Below, one piece after another: positions 9,901-17,272 of a DNA stretch of 24,360 bases (position 1 is its first letter; each line of letters begins with the position of its first letter). The notes under the pieces were generated by a model. The model was not told the origin of the DNA and did not search any database. It saw nothing but the letters and a program-made list of their open reading frames with translations. Source of the DNA: a virus. Made by a program: the position numbers and the translations under genes. The stretch is taken from IMG/VR virus record IMGVR_UViG_3300034407_000002, positions 1 through 24,360 of that record, one strand, 5' to 3'.

Positions 9901-10135
9901 AATTTTCAAACAACCAAATTGCTGGATTTTCAAATTCATTACCAGTCGAATTAAGCTCTTCAACAATTGGAGACCAAACATCAAGCAACGTAAAGTTCTT
10001 ACTGTTAGAACCAGTGCCGCCCGTGTATTTCGTGGCATCAAAAGCCCCTGTCAAATTCTCCGTAATAGAATTAGGTGCTTGAGATATTCCGTTTTGAGGA
10101 AGGAAATCTAAGGAATCTGGTTTGTCAAAGTTCAT
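6905..10135 (-). CDS. Polyvalent internal virion protein with ParB-like and zeta-toxin kinase domains
   Basis: This 1076-aa protein joins a virion-type N-terminus to two enzyme-like domains. Residues 1-250 include Gly/Ala-rich, possibly membrane-active segments (GAARFVGGMGTGFGDP). Residues 330-450 look ParB/sulfiredoxin-like, with ADGHQRLGLAKRI at 387-399 in the place of the ParB phosphate-binding motif, followed by helices. Residues 811-965 look like a zeta-toxin/PezT kinase: Walker A GPPAAGKST (820-828, Lys826), a DSDEIKKTLPEY block with Asp843, a HEES helix at 864-867, and Arg926/929/930/936 where the family has its lid arginines. Zeta kinases phosphorylate UDP-N-acetylglucosamine and block wall synthesis; no epsilon/PezA antitoxin is visible nearby. 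It overlaps both neighbours by ATGA. Entry into the cell with the DNA is inferred from its place among ejection proteins. Confidence 0.8.
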   Translation of the reverse strand: MNFDKPDSLDFLPQNGISQAPNSITENLTGAFDATKYTGGTGSNSKNFTLLDVWSPIVEELNSTGNEFENPAIWLFENSPTRYRAKTEEIYSYIEQNSDWLPVELKKVNPQFLDDTMKSFVENKEAEMAELVRNNPGFIRGAARFVGGMGTGFGDPVTLYTMPFGGWSKTLWKNIAQSAAVNAGAGAITELDVKEWYDELGLEYSYEDFIKNVGMQAAFGAAMPAAGAAIRMTGEQGLKGWNVLKNKLQKPLDIEDQAIVDALDNQADIESSNPLQSPNSIEAEFEHEARLSDASAAVRQGEIPRIPSEPTSPISPQAAQRSVDNLDGVIYDLDPMDIEVDAKTFQFKEGGDEFGVTERLQGITTWDKYKAGTVTVYEYADGRMAIADGHQRLGLAKRIRSQDPSQDIRVFAYKLRETDGITPPEARVIAAMKNIAEGTGTSIDAAKVLRVDPSRISELPPRSELVRQARDMMGLSDTAFGAVVNGVVPPNYGAIVGRLIDDEGLQDAAIEVLAKADPSNAFQAEAIVRQVRESDADQVEQISLFGEELVTESLYVERAKVLDRAYKELRRDKAAFETLVRNSERLEAEGNVLVKDVNQRKANTDAQTIALLQTLANRKGPLSDALNDAARTARDTNSYVAATGGFLDAVRGAIESGDFDRVSTGDIGRAVDGAPEITRSQVTDEPALEGFDEPSGVASERQADQLIADMFGADEIEPGSLQDLSRLLDQNPTREQIDNHPSVLSALDEIASRPDTVKIDGYDSDDWHNSRVYKINGEDVVSTDEAMLRFERDAEALAFKELNLDVEPVLANKELTIVLGPPAAGKSTIANELAISNRSAILDSDEIKKTLPEYEGGVGASAVHEESSNLAKELQALMIERGTNIVLPKVGHSASSIRDVISLYKNKGYKVRLVNMDVNPENAFQRMIRRFVSTGRIIPPEYLDRVGSNPSATYKTLKQEGVADGYAEIDNNGGFNEPKTVREISGENPLLGSSFDVPPGGRTRPDAIRSAEREGAEDLIQTEALADADMDLEVPIGQRLNEETGLVESTTVTLRDLKSEMDSEDAMIARLEFCTI

Positions 10136-12669
10136 TGGACGGCCTCAATTAACTTCAGAATATCAAACCTAAAAGGTGCGCCACTTAAATCAGTAACATA
10201 TTTCGGCTCACCGTACTGAGTGGAGCCAAAAGTAATACCGGCCAGATTGCCGCCCAGAGAAAGAACCTGCCAGTCATTTTTAGTATTTATTATTCCGTCA
10301 CCATTTACTGAACTCAAAATACCCGCATCTACGACCTGATTGCTTGCTGCATATGCGGAGCTAAAATCAATATTGTTTAATGCGTTTTCTATAGCTTCAG
10401 CACTAACACCGGCAGGCAAAAGAGTATTCTTTCCGCGAACTTCTTGAATGCCGCCAACAGAAACCCCGTCAGAAGACTTCATTCCAGAAGCCATTTCAAT
10501 TGACTCTCTCCATAAGTCTGCGGAAAACTTATCTTGGCCCTGAGAAATATCAGCGTAAATCAGTTTTGCAGTTTCCTGTATTACTCTTTTGGTATTAGGT
10601 GCAAACTTCAAAGCCTCATCTGTTAGTTCTAAAAATATAGATTCTGTGTTTGCGGGAGTAAAATCATTTATCTTGTTGCCAGCTTTTAAATACTCAAGAC
10701 CCCGAAGCGCAAAGTTGGCGGCGCTCATATTTTCTTCATTTACCAAAGCGCCGATACCAGCGAACTCTGGGGAAGAGCTAGATATTTCTGAAAGCATCTG
10801 TGGAACCGCTGGACCTCCTCCTTCGACAATACTGCCGAGGAAAGACATCAATTTAGACCTATCTGTCTGGGGCGATTTTAAAAACTCTGTAAGAAGATCT
10901 CTTTCTTGAGCAGTGAAAAATTTAGGCTCTATGCCATACTTAGATGCAATTACCTGAGCATCATAAACACGCTTTTGAACATTGGCGACAACATCCGGGT
11001 TTTGTGCAGTCGGATTTATAGTCGAGATTTGTATCTGATTATTATTAGTATCCTTAACCCCAACATTCATAGCGAAAGTTAATGGATCATTTGCAAGCTG
11101 AGTCTCCATGTTGCTCAACATTTTTTCAGCAAGATTCAATTGTTTTAGCTCAATAGATGTATCAACCCCCTCTGCACGGAGACCCGACATATAATCAGCA
11201 ATCTCTTTTGGGGTATATGACTGCAATATTGATCCAAGTTCGCCGGTTTCTAATAAAGTTCCAAGCTCCCCTTCCAGATCTCCACGCAAATTGGGTGGGA
11301 TTTCAGTAAGCCTTTGCACAAGACTCGCCATGTCTTCAGGATTTACGGCTATACCTTTGTCAACGATATCTTGGAATGTAGTCACATCGCTTGATAAAGC
11401 ATCAACAATTGGCTGGAACTCTGCTTTTTCTGCATCAGACGCAGCCTTAATAGCTGCTTTAGCGGCTGTTAAATAAGCTTGAGCAACCTGCAATGTTTCA
11501 GCTTCTAGTAAGGTGTCAATGCCAGCTCCACCCAATCCCTGTATCCCAGACTTGAGAGTTTCAACTTCATTATAAAGATCTTCGGCAGTCATGGATCTAT
11601 ATACAGATGCGTTTTCGGCGTTAAACTCTAAGTCTGCAATAGCAAGCCTTGCTGCGGCTCCTTGATCCCCCAGGGCATCTGCGCGCTGCTTCAGAGTAGC
11701 AATTTGTTTTTCAGAAGGCATCCCACCCAAAGCAAGAACTCTCTCCAGTTCTGCGACTTCCGATACAACAGCGTTATTCTCACCCTTGGTTACGGCAAGA
11801 GCAGAATTGTAATCTGCTTTGAGCGATTTTCTAACACCTTGAGTTTGAGATAACGTCATACCAGGGAGAGCCTCTGTCTCCATAACCTTGAGCATTTCCT
11901 GCTTTTCTTCAAGTGAAGCAGTGTTAAATTCATACACTAGCTTTTCTTTGTAAGCAGCATTGTAAACATTCTCTGCAAATTCAGCGGCTTGCAGCTCTGT
12001 GGCGCCAAGCCCGATTTGAAGCTCCGTTTCAACAGCGATCTTTTTGTTTATTTCCTCCATCGTCATACCAGGGAGAATGGCCGATTCTAATACGCTCTTT
12101 GCTCCACGTTCAGCAGCATTCGATCTTTTTACAGCCTGCTTTTGAGCCTGCAATTTAACATAATAATTAGAATACTTTTCAGTTGCCGTAGCAGCAGCAC
12201 CTTGCAAATTAACCTTTAAGACAGAAGATGCTGCTGGATCTATTACCCTGAGAGACTCAGAATAACCGTCCGTTACGTCTGCAAGCTGTGATTGAATGAC
12301 TGAGAAGGGAGTTTCGTTTTTTTCACCGTCAGTCAAAATACGGGAGATCTCAATCTCAGCAGTATTCTGAATTTCAGCAACAGCAACGCGACTTCCAAGC
12401 TCATACGCCGCACGATCAGCAATGGTAAACGCACCACCCTTTTCATCAATAGCCTCTAGTGTTGAGACCGCGCCCTCTTCCTGCACTCGCTCTTGACCGC
12501 GAATTGTAGCAGCCCTGGCAGCTTCCTTAAAAGCAAATTCAGACATACGATTAAGTTGCTGAGAAAGGTTTTGAGAATACCTCGCTTGTTCCCGCGTATC
12601 AGCGAAATCAATGCTACCTGGTTGACGAGTTCTTACACCTAGTCGCTGATATCGTGGGAGCTGTGCCAT
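10132..12669 (-). CDS. Internal virion protein, T7 gp15-like position
   Basis: This 845-aa protein is predicted to be mostly helical and is rich in Ala, Glu, Leu and Gln. It starts MAQLPRYQRLGVRTRQPGS and soon enters a long helix (about residues 25-60, ARYSQNLSQQLNRMSEF). The pattern and length match the large helical ejection proteins of podoviruses; T7 gp15 is somewhat shorter. Such proteins are stored in the capsid above the portal and help form the channel that carries DNA into the cell. No enzymatic motif was seen. The ATG follows an AGG-containing ribosome site, 13 nt after the 152-aa gene, and the stop overlaps the next start as ATGA. The assignment rests on gene order, size and composition, since sequence similarity in this family is weak. 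Confidence 0.75.
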   Translation of the reverse strand: MAQLPRYQRLGVRTRQPGSIDFADTREQARYSQNLSQQLNRMSEFAFKEAARAATIRGQERVQEEGAVSTLEAIDEKGGAFTIADRAAYELGSRVAVAEIQNTAEIEISRILTDGEKNETPFSVIQSQLADVTDGYSESLRVIDPAASSVLKVNLQGAAATATEKYSNYYVKLQAQKQAVKRSNAAERGAKSVLESAILPGMTMEEINKKIAVETELQIGLGATELQAAEFAENVYNAAYKEKLVYEFNTASLEEKQEMLKVMETEALPGMTLSQTQGVRKSLKADYNSALAVTKGENNAVVSEVAELERVLALGGMPSEKQIATLKQRADALGDQGAAARLAIADLEFNAENASVYRSMTAEDLYNEVETLKSGIQGLGGAGIDTLLEAETLQVAQAYLTAAKAAIKAASDAEKAEFQPIVDALSSDVTTFQDIVDKGIAVNPEDMASLVQRLTEIPPNLRGDLEGELGTLLETGELGSILQSYTPKEIADYMSGLRAEGVDTSIELKQLNLAEKMLSNMETQLANDPLTFAMNVGVKDTNNNQIQISTINPTAQNPDVVANVQKRVYDAQVIASKYGIEPKFFTAQERDLLTEFLKSPQTDRSKLMSFLGSIVEGGGPAVPQMLSEISSSSPEFAGIGALVNEENMSAANFALRGLEYLKAGNKINDFTPANTESIFLELTDEALKFAPNTKRVIQETAKLIYADISQGQDKFSADLWRESIEMASGMKSSDGVSVGGIQEVRGKNTLLPAGVSAEAIENALNNIDFSSAYAASNQVVDAGILSSVNGDGIINTKNDWQVLSLGGNLAGITFGSTQYGEPKYVTDLSGAPFRFDILKLIEAVQ

Positions 12670-12682
12670 TCTTTAACCTAAC

Positions 12683-13141
12683 CTATGATAGTTGACCGGC
12701 CATGTAAGCCGCTTCGCCAATACTTGCAGCCGCGCTTACATTTGCACTTAGCTGGGCTGTTCGACCAGCAGACCTGTATATTCCAGCCTGTTGTGTTGCC
12801 TCACCTAGAGCAAGAGCCGCGTTGTCCTGGGCAATCGCAGCCTCTCTGCTACCCTCAGACAAAGCAAACATCTGCATAGTTGCCGCCGATCCAGATGTAG
12901 GATCTACCCCACCAGCACCGGCACGGGCAATAATTGCAGACAATGTTTCATTCAAGTTCTGCAAAGCATCAGCGCCCTGCTGCTTATAAGCAATGGCTTC
13001 TGAACGGCCCTTTAACTCAGCAGCCTGAGCTTGCTGTTCATAACTGGCCCGTTGCGCAGCACCGACATCTCTCTGCGCACTAGCCGCAGCAAGCTTACTT
13101 CCTACTGATACTATCGGGCCTATTACTGACATTGCTTCCAT
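12683..13141 (-). CDS. Small internal virion protein, T7 gp14-like
   Basis: This 152-aa Ala/Gln/Ser-rich protein begins MEAMSVIGPIVSVGSKLAAA, with a short hydrophobic segment near residues 4-20. Long helices follow, including the AYKQQGADALQNLNETL stretch and an ARAGAGGVDPTSGSA turn, both familiar from podovirus gp14-type proteins. In T7, gp14 is ejected first and inserts in the outer membrane. It lies directly after tail tubular protein B and before the large internal proteins, the order seen in T7. A GGGAG ribosome site is placed 7 nt before the ATG and overlaps the end of the upstream gene. The role is inferred from composition and order. Confidence 0.75.
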   Translation of the reverse strand: MEAMSVIGPIVSVGSKLAAASAQRDVGAAQRASYEQQAQAAELKGRSEAIAYKQQGADALQNLNETLSAIIARAGAGGVDPTSGSAATMQMFALSEGSREAAIAQDNAALALGEATQQAGIYRSAGRTAQLSANVSAAASIGEAAYMAGQLS

Positions 13142-13144
13142 GTC

Positions 13145-15343
13145 TTAACTCCCTACGCTCAACCGGTACTCAAGACCGAGAACAATCATTTCCAACGGAA
13201 CATTTTGACTAATCGTAATCTGCCCCGTTCCACTATACCCCAGCAAGCCATGCACAGTTTTTATGCCAGTGAAAGGCTCAACGGGCGAATCTAACACATC
13301 TTCGCCAAAGTTTCTAAACGAGATCTGCTTGCCGTTAATCGTCATATCCTTCGTGCTGTTCACAATAGCATCAACCTGGATAATACGTTTCTTAAAGCCC
13401 TGCACAGATCCAGAAGATAGCACCGGCTCCGCAGGCATTGTCCTAGCTGTGACCGTGTAATTCAAACCAACCTGGTAGCTAGACGTAGCAGCAGAAGCAA
13501 ACGTAACTGTGTAAGGAGATCCTGGGACAGTCTGTTCTGGCTCTAGAACGCCATCTCTAATGATCTGGACTGTCTCCCCCTCAAGATGCTGTAACGTCAC
13601 TGAGGACGCCGCTCCGCCCTCCTTAGAGCTATCTAGCGTAAGATCTGGGTCAAACTTCTCCAGCATATAGTTGTCAGTGCCATCAATGGTCCGTTTAACG
13701 ATCACATAAACATCTGCAACCTCAACGCCCACAGCTATAAACTCACCGTCTGTTGTGAACCGGCTTGGAGCAATAACATTCTGACCGACCAGGATAGAGT
13801 AAACCGCCATCGATCCGTCAGTACCGTTAACCACAAACAGGCGATCCGATTCATCTGTAGACGCAGCCCTACGCGCCGCCATGTCCACAGGATCTTTTAG
13901 CAAGTGAGAGCTTAGAGCTGATATGTTCTGTACCTGATAGGATGCTGTAGTATCGCCAAACTGGAAGACGTTGATAGATTTACCCTGGCGCTGAATAAAG
14001 ATTGACGCGCCGTTCAGCTCTTCTATTGGAATACCAGACTTTGATCCAAGCCGTGTCTGTGGCCGTACAAAGAAAGTCGAAGGAGTAATTGGCTCATTGG
14101 TCCCTTGTAGGATTACAAACTCACCACCGGTTGTGAAGATCCGAAAGTCGTTGCCAGAGAACAAGTTGACAATAGTATTGAGCTGATTGGTGTTGATCGT
14201 TGCCTCAACGCTCTCATCGTCAAGTCCAGTACCGGCGTTGAAATCAAAGTAATTGATTACACCAGAACCCCAGATGGTATTTGGCCGAGACTTAGATCCA
14301 CCAAAATACAACCGGCCCTCATGGAATGCAGCAGACCGAGGCCAGCCGCGAGTGCTGGACCAAACATCTTCGTAACCATGTTCGCTTTCCCAGAAACCAG
14401 CAGTAACAGCATCGGTATCAAAGAAATCAACCTCTGTAACGGCCTTCATTACCGTGTCAGAAACATACTCTACATACCGAGCGCGACCAAAAGTGCTTGT
14501 GACTTGAGCGTATTCACCGACAGCGGCCTCTGCAAATGCAGAAACCTTATAGCCAGTGGTGTTATCGGGAGCCGTATCCCATGCGGGATAGACAGTCAGA
14601 ACCTTGGTGGAAGCTACATAGTCCTCAACGTGCCGCGTCTGTCCAGATCCAGTACCAGAAGTTAAAGTAATAAACATACCGTTTGGTTGATCGTCAGCGG
14701 TGTAGCTTGTTGCTGCCTTGAGAGTAATCGTGTTTGAGCTTCCAGCCTGTGCCGTACCGTTGTCAGTAGTCATTGACGAAGCTGTGATCGTAATGTTTCC
14801 AGTTGTGGCGCTGGGCGTGATCGTAAAGTCTGGCTGATGCGTGTCAAAGGCATAAGCATACTGAGGAAGATTTGTCAGAGGCAAGTTCTCTAGCGTCCAG
14901 CTTGTGTCACTGTTGCGCACAAGCCTCTTGGTTTGGAGATCCTCATGGCAGAGAATGAGCGTATCAACCGCCTGGGTATAGTTGATATCATCCAGCATAG
15001 CGGTAGTGATATCGGTTGCTGTAATATAGTCATTGCCAGATCCGTTGATATTGGTCTGCAAGACACCAGCCTTAAACACATAGATCCTCTGAGTGACAAA
15101 CACCAAGAGGTAACTATCATCAACGCTAAACTCAAAGGGGATTACTTTGAAGTCAGTAAAACTTGATCCAAAGTCATAGATAAACTTCGTACCATCCCGG
15201 CGCTTGAACCCACCCTGCGGCTGAATGATTACATTCGTAGCTTCCTCAAGAGCGTTCTGATATTGCTGCAAGTCGGTACGAGCGCGGATAAGCGGATCAA
15301 GCTCACCAACCGAGAAGTTCGTTTGGAACTGCATAATCCGCAT
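13145..15343 (-). CDS. Tail tubular protein B (nozzle), T7 gp12-like
   Basis: This 732-aa protein should form the tail nozzle below tail tubular protein A. The opening MQFQTNFSVGELDPLIRART, the basic GGFKRRDGTKFI segment (about residues 45-55) and the WPRSAAFHEGRLYFGGS motif (about residue 335) are recognisable features of gp12-type nozzle proteins. The body is beta-rich, with an insert at about 170-265 that looks like an added Ig-like or jelly-roll domain. The annotated ATG gives MRIMQF; a second ATG three codons later is also possible. The start lies one base after the TAA of the upstream gene. The neighbouring gp11-like and gp14-like genes support the call. Confidence 0.88.
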   Translation of the reverse strand: MRIMQFQTNFSVGELDPLIRARTDLQQYQNALEEATNVIIQPQGGFKRRDGTKFIYDFGSSFTDFKVIPFEFSVDDSYLLVFVTQRIYVFKAGVLQTNINGSGNDYITATDITTAMLDDINYTQAVDTLILCHEDLQTKRLVRNSDTSWTLENLPLTNLPQYAYAFDTHQPDFTITPSATTGNITITASSMTTDNGTAQAGSSNTITLKAATSYTADDQPNGMFITLTSGTGSGQTRHVEDYVASTKVLTVYPAWDTAPDNTTGYKVSAFAEAAVGEYAQVTSTFGRARYVEYVSDTVMKAVTEVDFFDTDAVTAGFWESEHGYEDVWSSTRGWPRSAAFHEGRLYFGGSKSRPNTIWGSGVINYFDFNAGTGLDDESVEATINTNQLNTIVNLFSGNDFRIFTTGGEFVILQGTNEPITPSTFFVRPQTRLGSKSGIPIEELNGASIFIQRQGKSINVFQFGDTTASYQVQNISALSSHLLKDPVDMAARRAASTDESDRLFVVNGTDGSMAVYSILVGQNVIAPSRFTTDGEFIAVGVEVADVYVIVKRTIDGTDNYMLEKFDPDLTLDSSKEGGAASSVTLQHLEGETVQIIRDGVLEPEQTVPGSPYTVTFASAATSSYQVGLNYTVTARTMPAEPVLSSGSVQGFKKRIIQVDAIVNSTKDMTINGKQISFRNFGEDVLDSPVEPFTGIKTVHGLLGYSGTGQITISQNVPLEMIVLGLEYRLSVGS

Positions 15344-15344
15344 T

Positions 15345-15962
15345 TTAGTATCTCACATCAATAAGAGAATAATCCTCAATGATCTGCGGCGGCTTACCGC
15401 GACTATCTATGTTCATTGCCTCACGCATCAAGCCACCACGGTTTGACTCACCGGGTGAGCCATATGCCAAGGCCCGAAAGTAGTCTGACTTGCTAATCTG
15501 ATCGGTAATTGTAAAGGCTAACTCAGCAGCCAGTGAGGTGCGGAGAAGGCGCACAAAGTAATTTGGCATTTTGCTTTCATCAACCGTACCTTGGTAGTCG
15601 ATAAAGACCTTCTCAAAATTTGTGTATAGCTGATCGCCGTAAACTTCCCACCCGTACCGGACAGGGTTTTCGCCAATACCAGCGCTTGTAAATAAGGCTA
15701 AGACGCCGGAGAGCATATCTCCTGGCATTTGATAGGCATACTTCCACTCATCGATAGGAGCAGTAGACAGCCGATTTAGCTGCACCTTTTTAACGCTCCA
15801 ACTCCATTGATAGTTTGAAAGCAGCGAGTCACGGAGATCTGGATAAAGTCGATCACAAGCCTGGGCTGAATCAGATCCTTCTGTAAAAGAAGAAATGGGC
15901 GCAGCGCCCAACAATATCAGAGCATCCGAGCAGATCGAGAGTGAGGTATCACCAGCAGCCAT
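15345..15962 (-). CDS. Tail tubular protein A (head-tail adaptor), T7 gp11-like
   Basis: This 205-aa protein shows the adaptor-family layout: an N-terminal ICSDALILLGAAPISSF segment, the ACDRLYPDLRDSLLSNYQWSW block (about residues 35-56), a YAYQMPGDML turn near residue 76, and a C-terminal helix region. The protein forms a ring between portal and nozzle. A GGAG ribosome site sits 7 nt before the ATG, just after a stem-loop that separates this gene from the head genes. It is followed after one base by tail tubular protein B, so the pair is very likely co-translated. Length is close to that of T7 gp11. Confidence 0.88.
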   Translation of the reverse strand: MAAGDTSLSICSDALILLGAAPISSFTEGSDSAQACDRLYPDLRDSLLSNYQWSWSVKKVQLNRLSTAPIDEWKYAYQMPGDMLSGVLALFTSAGIGENPVRYGWEVYGDQLYTNFEKVFIDYQGTVDESKMPNYFVRLLRTSLAAELAFTITDQISKSDYFRALAYGSPGESNRGGLMREAMNIDSRGKPPQIIEDYSLIDVRY

Positions 15963-15982
15963 ATCGTTCTCCGTAAAGGGTG

Positions 15983-16009
15983 GAAGGGGCCAGAGTATCC
16001 AGCCCCTTC
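15983..16009. terminator. Stem-loop between head and tail genes
   Basis: An 8-bp perfect inverted repeat (GAAGGGGC at 15983-15990, GCCCCTTC at 16002-16009) flanks an 11-nt loop. Read on the plus strand it is followed by TTTCTTT, like a weak intrinsic terminator. Read in the direction of the genes (minus) it has no U-run, so it may instead be a leaky terminator or an RNA processing site. Its place between head and tail genes matches that of the T7 T-phi terminator after the capsid gene. Confidence 0.4.
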
Positions 16010-16014
16010 TTTCT

Positions 16015-16254
16015 TTAGATTACAGCCGTTGTAATGACGCCTGCTGTGTTGGTAGCGACAAGCGTTTGACCGCCATCGCTGCCGTATGTGTAGATCCAAT
16101 CACCAGTAGTGATAAGAGCTTCAACTGTGTTGAAATAGCCAGAGCCAGCGATAGCAGCTTTGTTGTCTGTAGCAGACTTGTAGCTGTAAATAGCTGGAGC
16201 ATTGCCGCTTTTAGAAGCGCCAACTGTTGCCCAATTTGCTGTTGCGAATGCCAT
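16015..16254 (-). CDS. Small capsid-adjacent protein, possible head decoration protein
   Basis: This 79-aa protein, MAFATANWATVGASKSGNAP at its start, is beta-rich and uncharged overall. It contains a SGYFN motif near residue 38 and a LITTGDWIYTYGSD strand pair. Short beta proteins with an SGYFN plus GD(W/I)I pattern are often found next to phage capsid genes and within capsid spikes, so a decoration or stabilising role on the head is a reasonable inference. A TAAGGAG ribosome site overlaps the TAA stop of the capsid gene, so translation is probably coupled and strong, as expected for an abundant virion protein. No enzyme motif is seen. It could also be a tail connector piece. Confidence 0.6.
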   Translation of the reverse strand: MAFATANWATVGASKSGNAPAIYSYKSATDNKAAIAGSGYFNTVEALITTGDWIYTYGSDGGQTLVATNTAGVITTAVI

Positions 16255-16266
16255 GTCTTATTCTCC

Positions 16267-17100
16267 TTATTCAGTGCAAGAAATTTTGACAATGCCTTCG
16301 CCGTCAATTGAGACGGAACCAGCAGAGAACATGGAGCTAACCAAGAACGATGTCTTTTCTGGGACATAGTTGACTTCGGTTTTCTGAGCCATCGACTCAG
16401 CATAGCCCATCGAATCTTTGTGCCAGGCAAAGCAAGTACGAGTAGAAGGCTTAGGAATGCCGCCTTCGTCACGGTCGCCCATTGTCAAGATATTGAAGCC
16501 CATGAATGTGTTGATCTCACCTTGGACAAGAGCTTTGACAGAAGCAAAGTCTTGGCTTGTGATTTCAGTTTCACCGAGCAAAGCATCGAGCTGAGAAGCG
16601 TGCATGAGCAAGTTACGGCCTTCAGAAGGTACGTTCTTCTCATTCATAGCTTTCGCAGTAGCGCGGAGCTTTTCGATGTTCATGTTTGTGCCAGCACCAC
16701 CAATGCTTGTTGCAACAGTAGATGTGCCAGTGGCCGCGTTCAGAGCATCGATCATGATCTGGTCCATGCGCCGAGCAATAGACTTAGATACAACCTGTAC
16801 CAATTCAGAACGCTCATCAAAGTTGATGTGGGACTGTTGGAAGATGTCTGAGTATTCTGCTGCAATGTAGTCTTCCATTGTCGCAGTTACTTGGCCGTAT
16901 GTGACGTTAAGTGGAGTAACATCGGTTTGCGGTACGCGAAGCGTAGCTACACCTTTACCGATTGTTGGGAACTTAACAGTGTTACCGGCAACGCCGGTGC
17001 GGGTCCGCATTGTGCCACGAAGCACAGATTCGGCTTGATACGCTTGTTTGACCTCAGAATCGAAAAGATCAACAAACGCGGTTGAGACGTTAATCGCCAT
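16267..17100 (-). CDS. Major capsid protein
   Basis: This 277-aa protein builds the icosahedral shell and is expected to have the HK97 fold. The sequence AINVSTAFVDLFDSEVKQAY leads into an N-arm. A VLRGTMRTRTGVAGNTVKFP beta segment follows, then a helical spine (VSKSIARRMDQIMIDALN, about residues 104-121), an E-loop/P-domain region and a C-terminal beta block ending GIVKISCTE. A longer frame opens at 17127, but the start was set at 17100 because a near-perfect AAGGAGGT site lies exactly 8 nt before this ATG. It is shorter than T7 gp10. It follows the scaffold gene after a 172-nt structured leader and precedes the decoration-like gene. No slippery heptamer for a gp10B-type frameshift was found near the stop. 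Confidence 0.9.
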   Translation of the reverse strand: MAINVSTAFVDLFDSEVKQAYQAESVLRGTMRTRTGVAGNTVKFPTIGKGVATLRVPQTDVTPLNVTYGQVTATMEDYIAAEYSDIFQQSHINFDERSELVQVVSKSIARRMDQIMIDALNAATGTSTVATSIGGAGTNMNIEKLRATAKAMNEKNVPSEGRNLLMHASQLDALLGETEITSQDFASVKALVQGEINTFMGFNILTMGDRDEGGIPKPSTRTCFAWHKDSMGYAESMAQKTEVNYVPEKTSFLVSSMFSAGSVSIDGEGIVKISCTE

Positions 17101-17108
17101 TTGCAAAA

Positions 17109-17116
17109 ACCTCCTT
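17109..17116 (-). promoter_or_regulatory. Strong Shine-Dalgarno site of the capsid gene
   Basis: The minus strand reads AAGGAGGT, nearly fully complementary to the 16S rRNA end, with an 8-nt spacer to the ATG at 17100. It is among the strongest ribosome sites in the window. It fixes the capsid start and fits the need for many copies of this protein. A 6-bp hairpin ends 2 nt upstream. Confidence 0.85.
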
Positions 17117-17118
17117 TT

Positions 17119-17253
17119 GCGTTTCAATTAAACGCTTCCGTTATCCGAGGTTCCGGGCGGTCGCTTGCGCGTTATGGCCGCGCCAACCAGTAGATTACTA
17201 CATCTAACGGGCCGAGCACGGTTAGCCGTTAAGGCTAAAATACACGCAAGCGA
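17119..17253 (-). promoter_or_regulatory. Structured RNA leader upstream of capsid gene
   Basis: The 172-nt gap between scaffold and capsid genes holds no reading frame but several inverted repeats in the transcript sense. A 9-bp outer stem pairs 17245-17253 (UCGCUUGCG) with 17161-17169 (CGCAAGCGA). Inside it are three hairpins: a 6-bp hairpin at 17222-17238 (UUAGCC/GGCUAA), a small CCG/CGG hairpin at 17212-17221, and an interrupted stem at 17187-17210 built on UAGAU/AUCUA. Outside it, a 6-bp hairpin (GCGUUU/AAACGC, 17119-17135) abuts the ribosome site. It is not a tRNA, as it lacks a T-arm motif. Control of capsid expression, transcript processing or a packaging-related role are possible; none is shown. 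Confidence 0.45.
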
Positions 17254-17272
17254 TATTTATTGCAAGTCTCTA

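Noticed and set aside
16020-16472. 150-aa minus-strand frame in another register
   Set aside because: It overlaps the end of the capsid gene and the 79-aa gene and has a Leu/Ser-rich frame-shifted composition.
17101-17127. Upstream capsid start at 17127 (MKRKRRFLQ...)
   Set aside because: That extension would translate through the AAGGAGGT site that serves the ATG at 17100.
17161-17253. tRNA-like cloverleaf in the capsid leader
   Set aside because: The 93-nt size and closing stem recall a tRNA, but there is no T-arm (TTCRA) motif and no valid anticodon arm on either strand.
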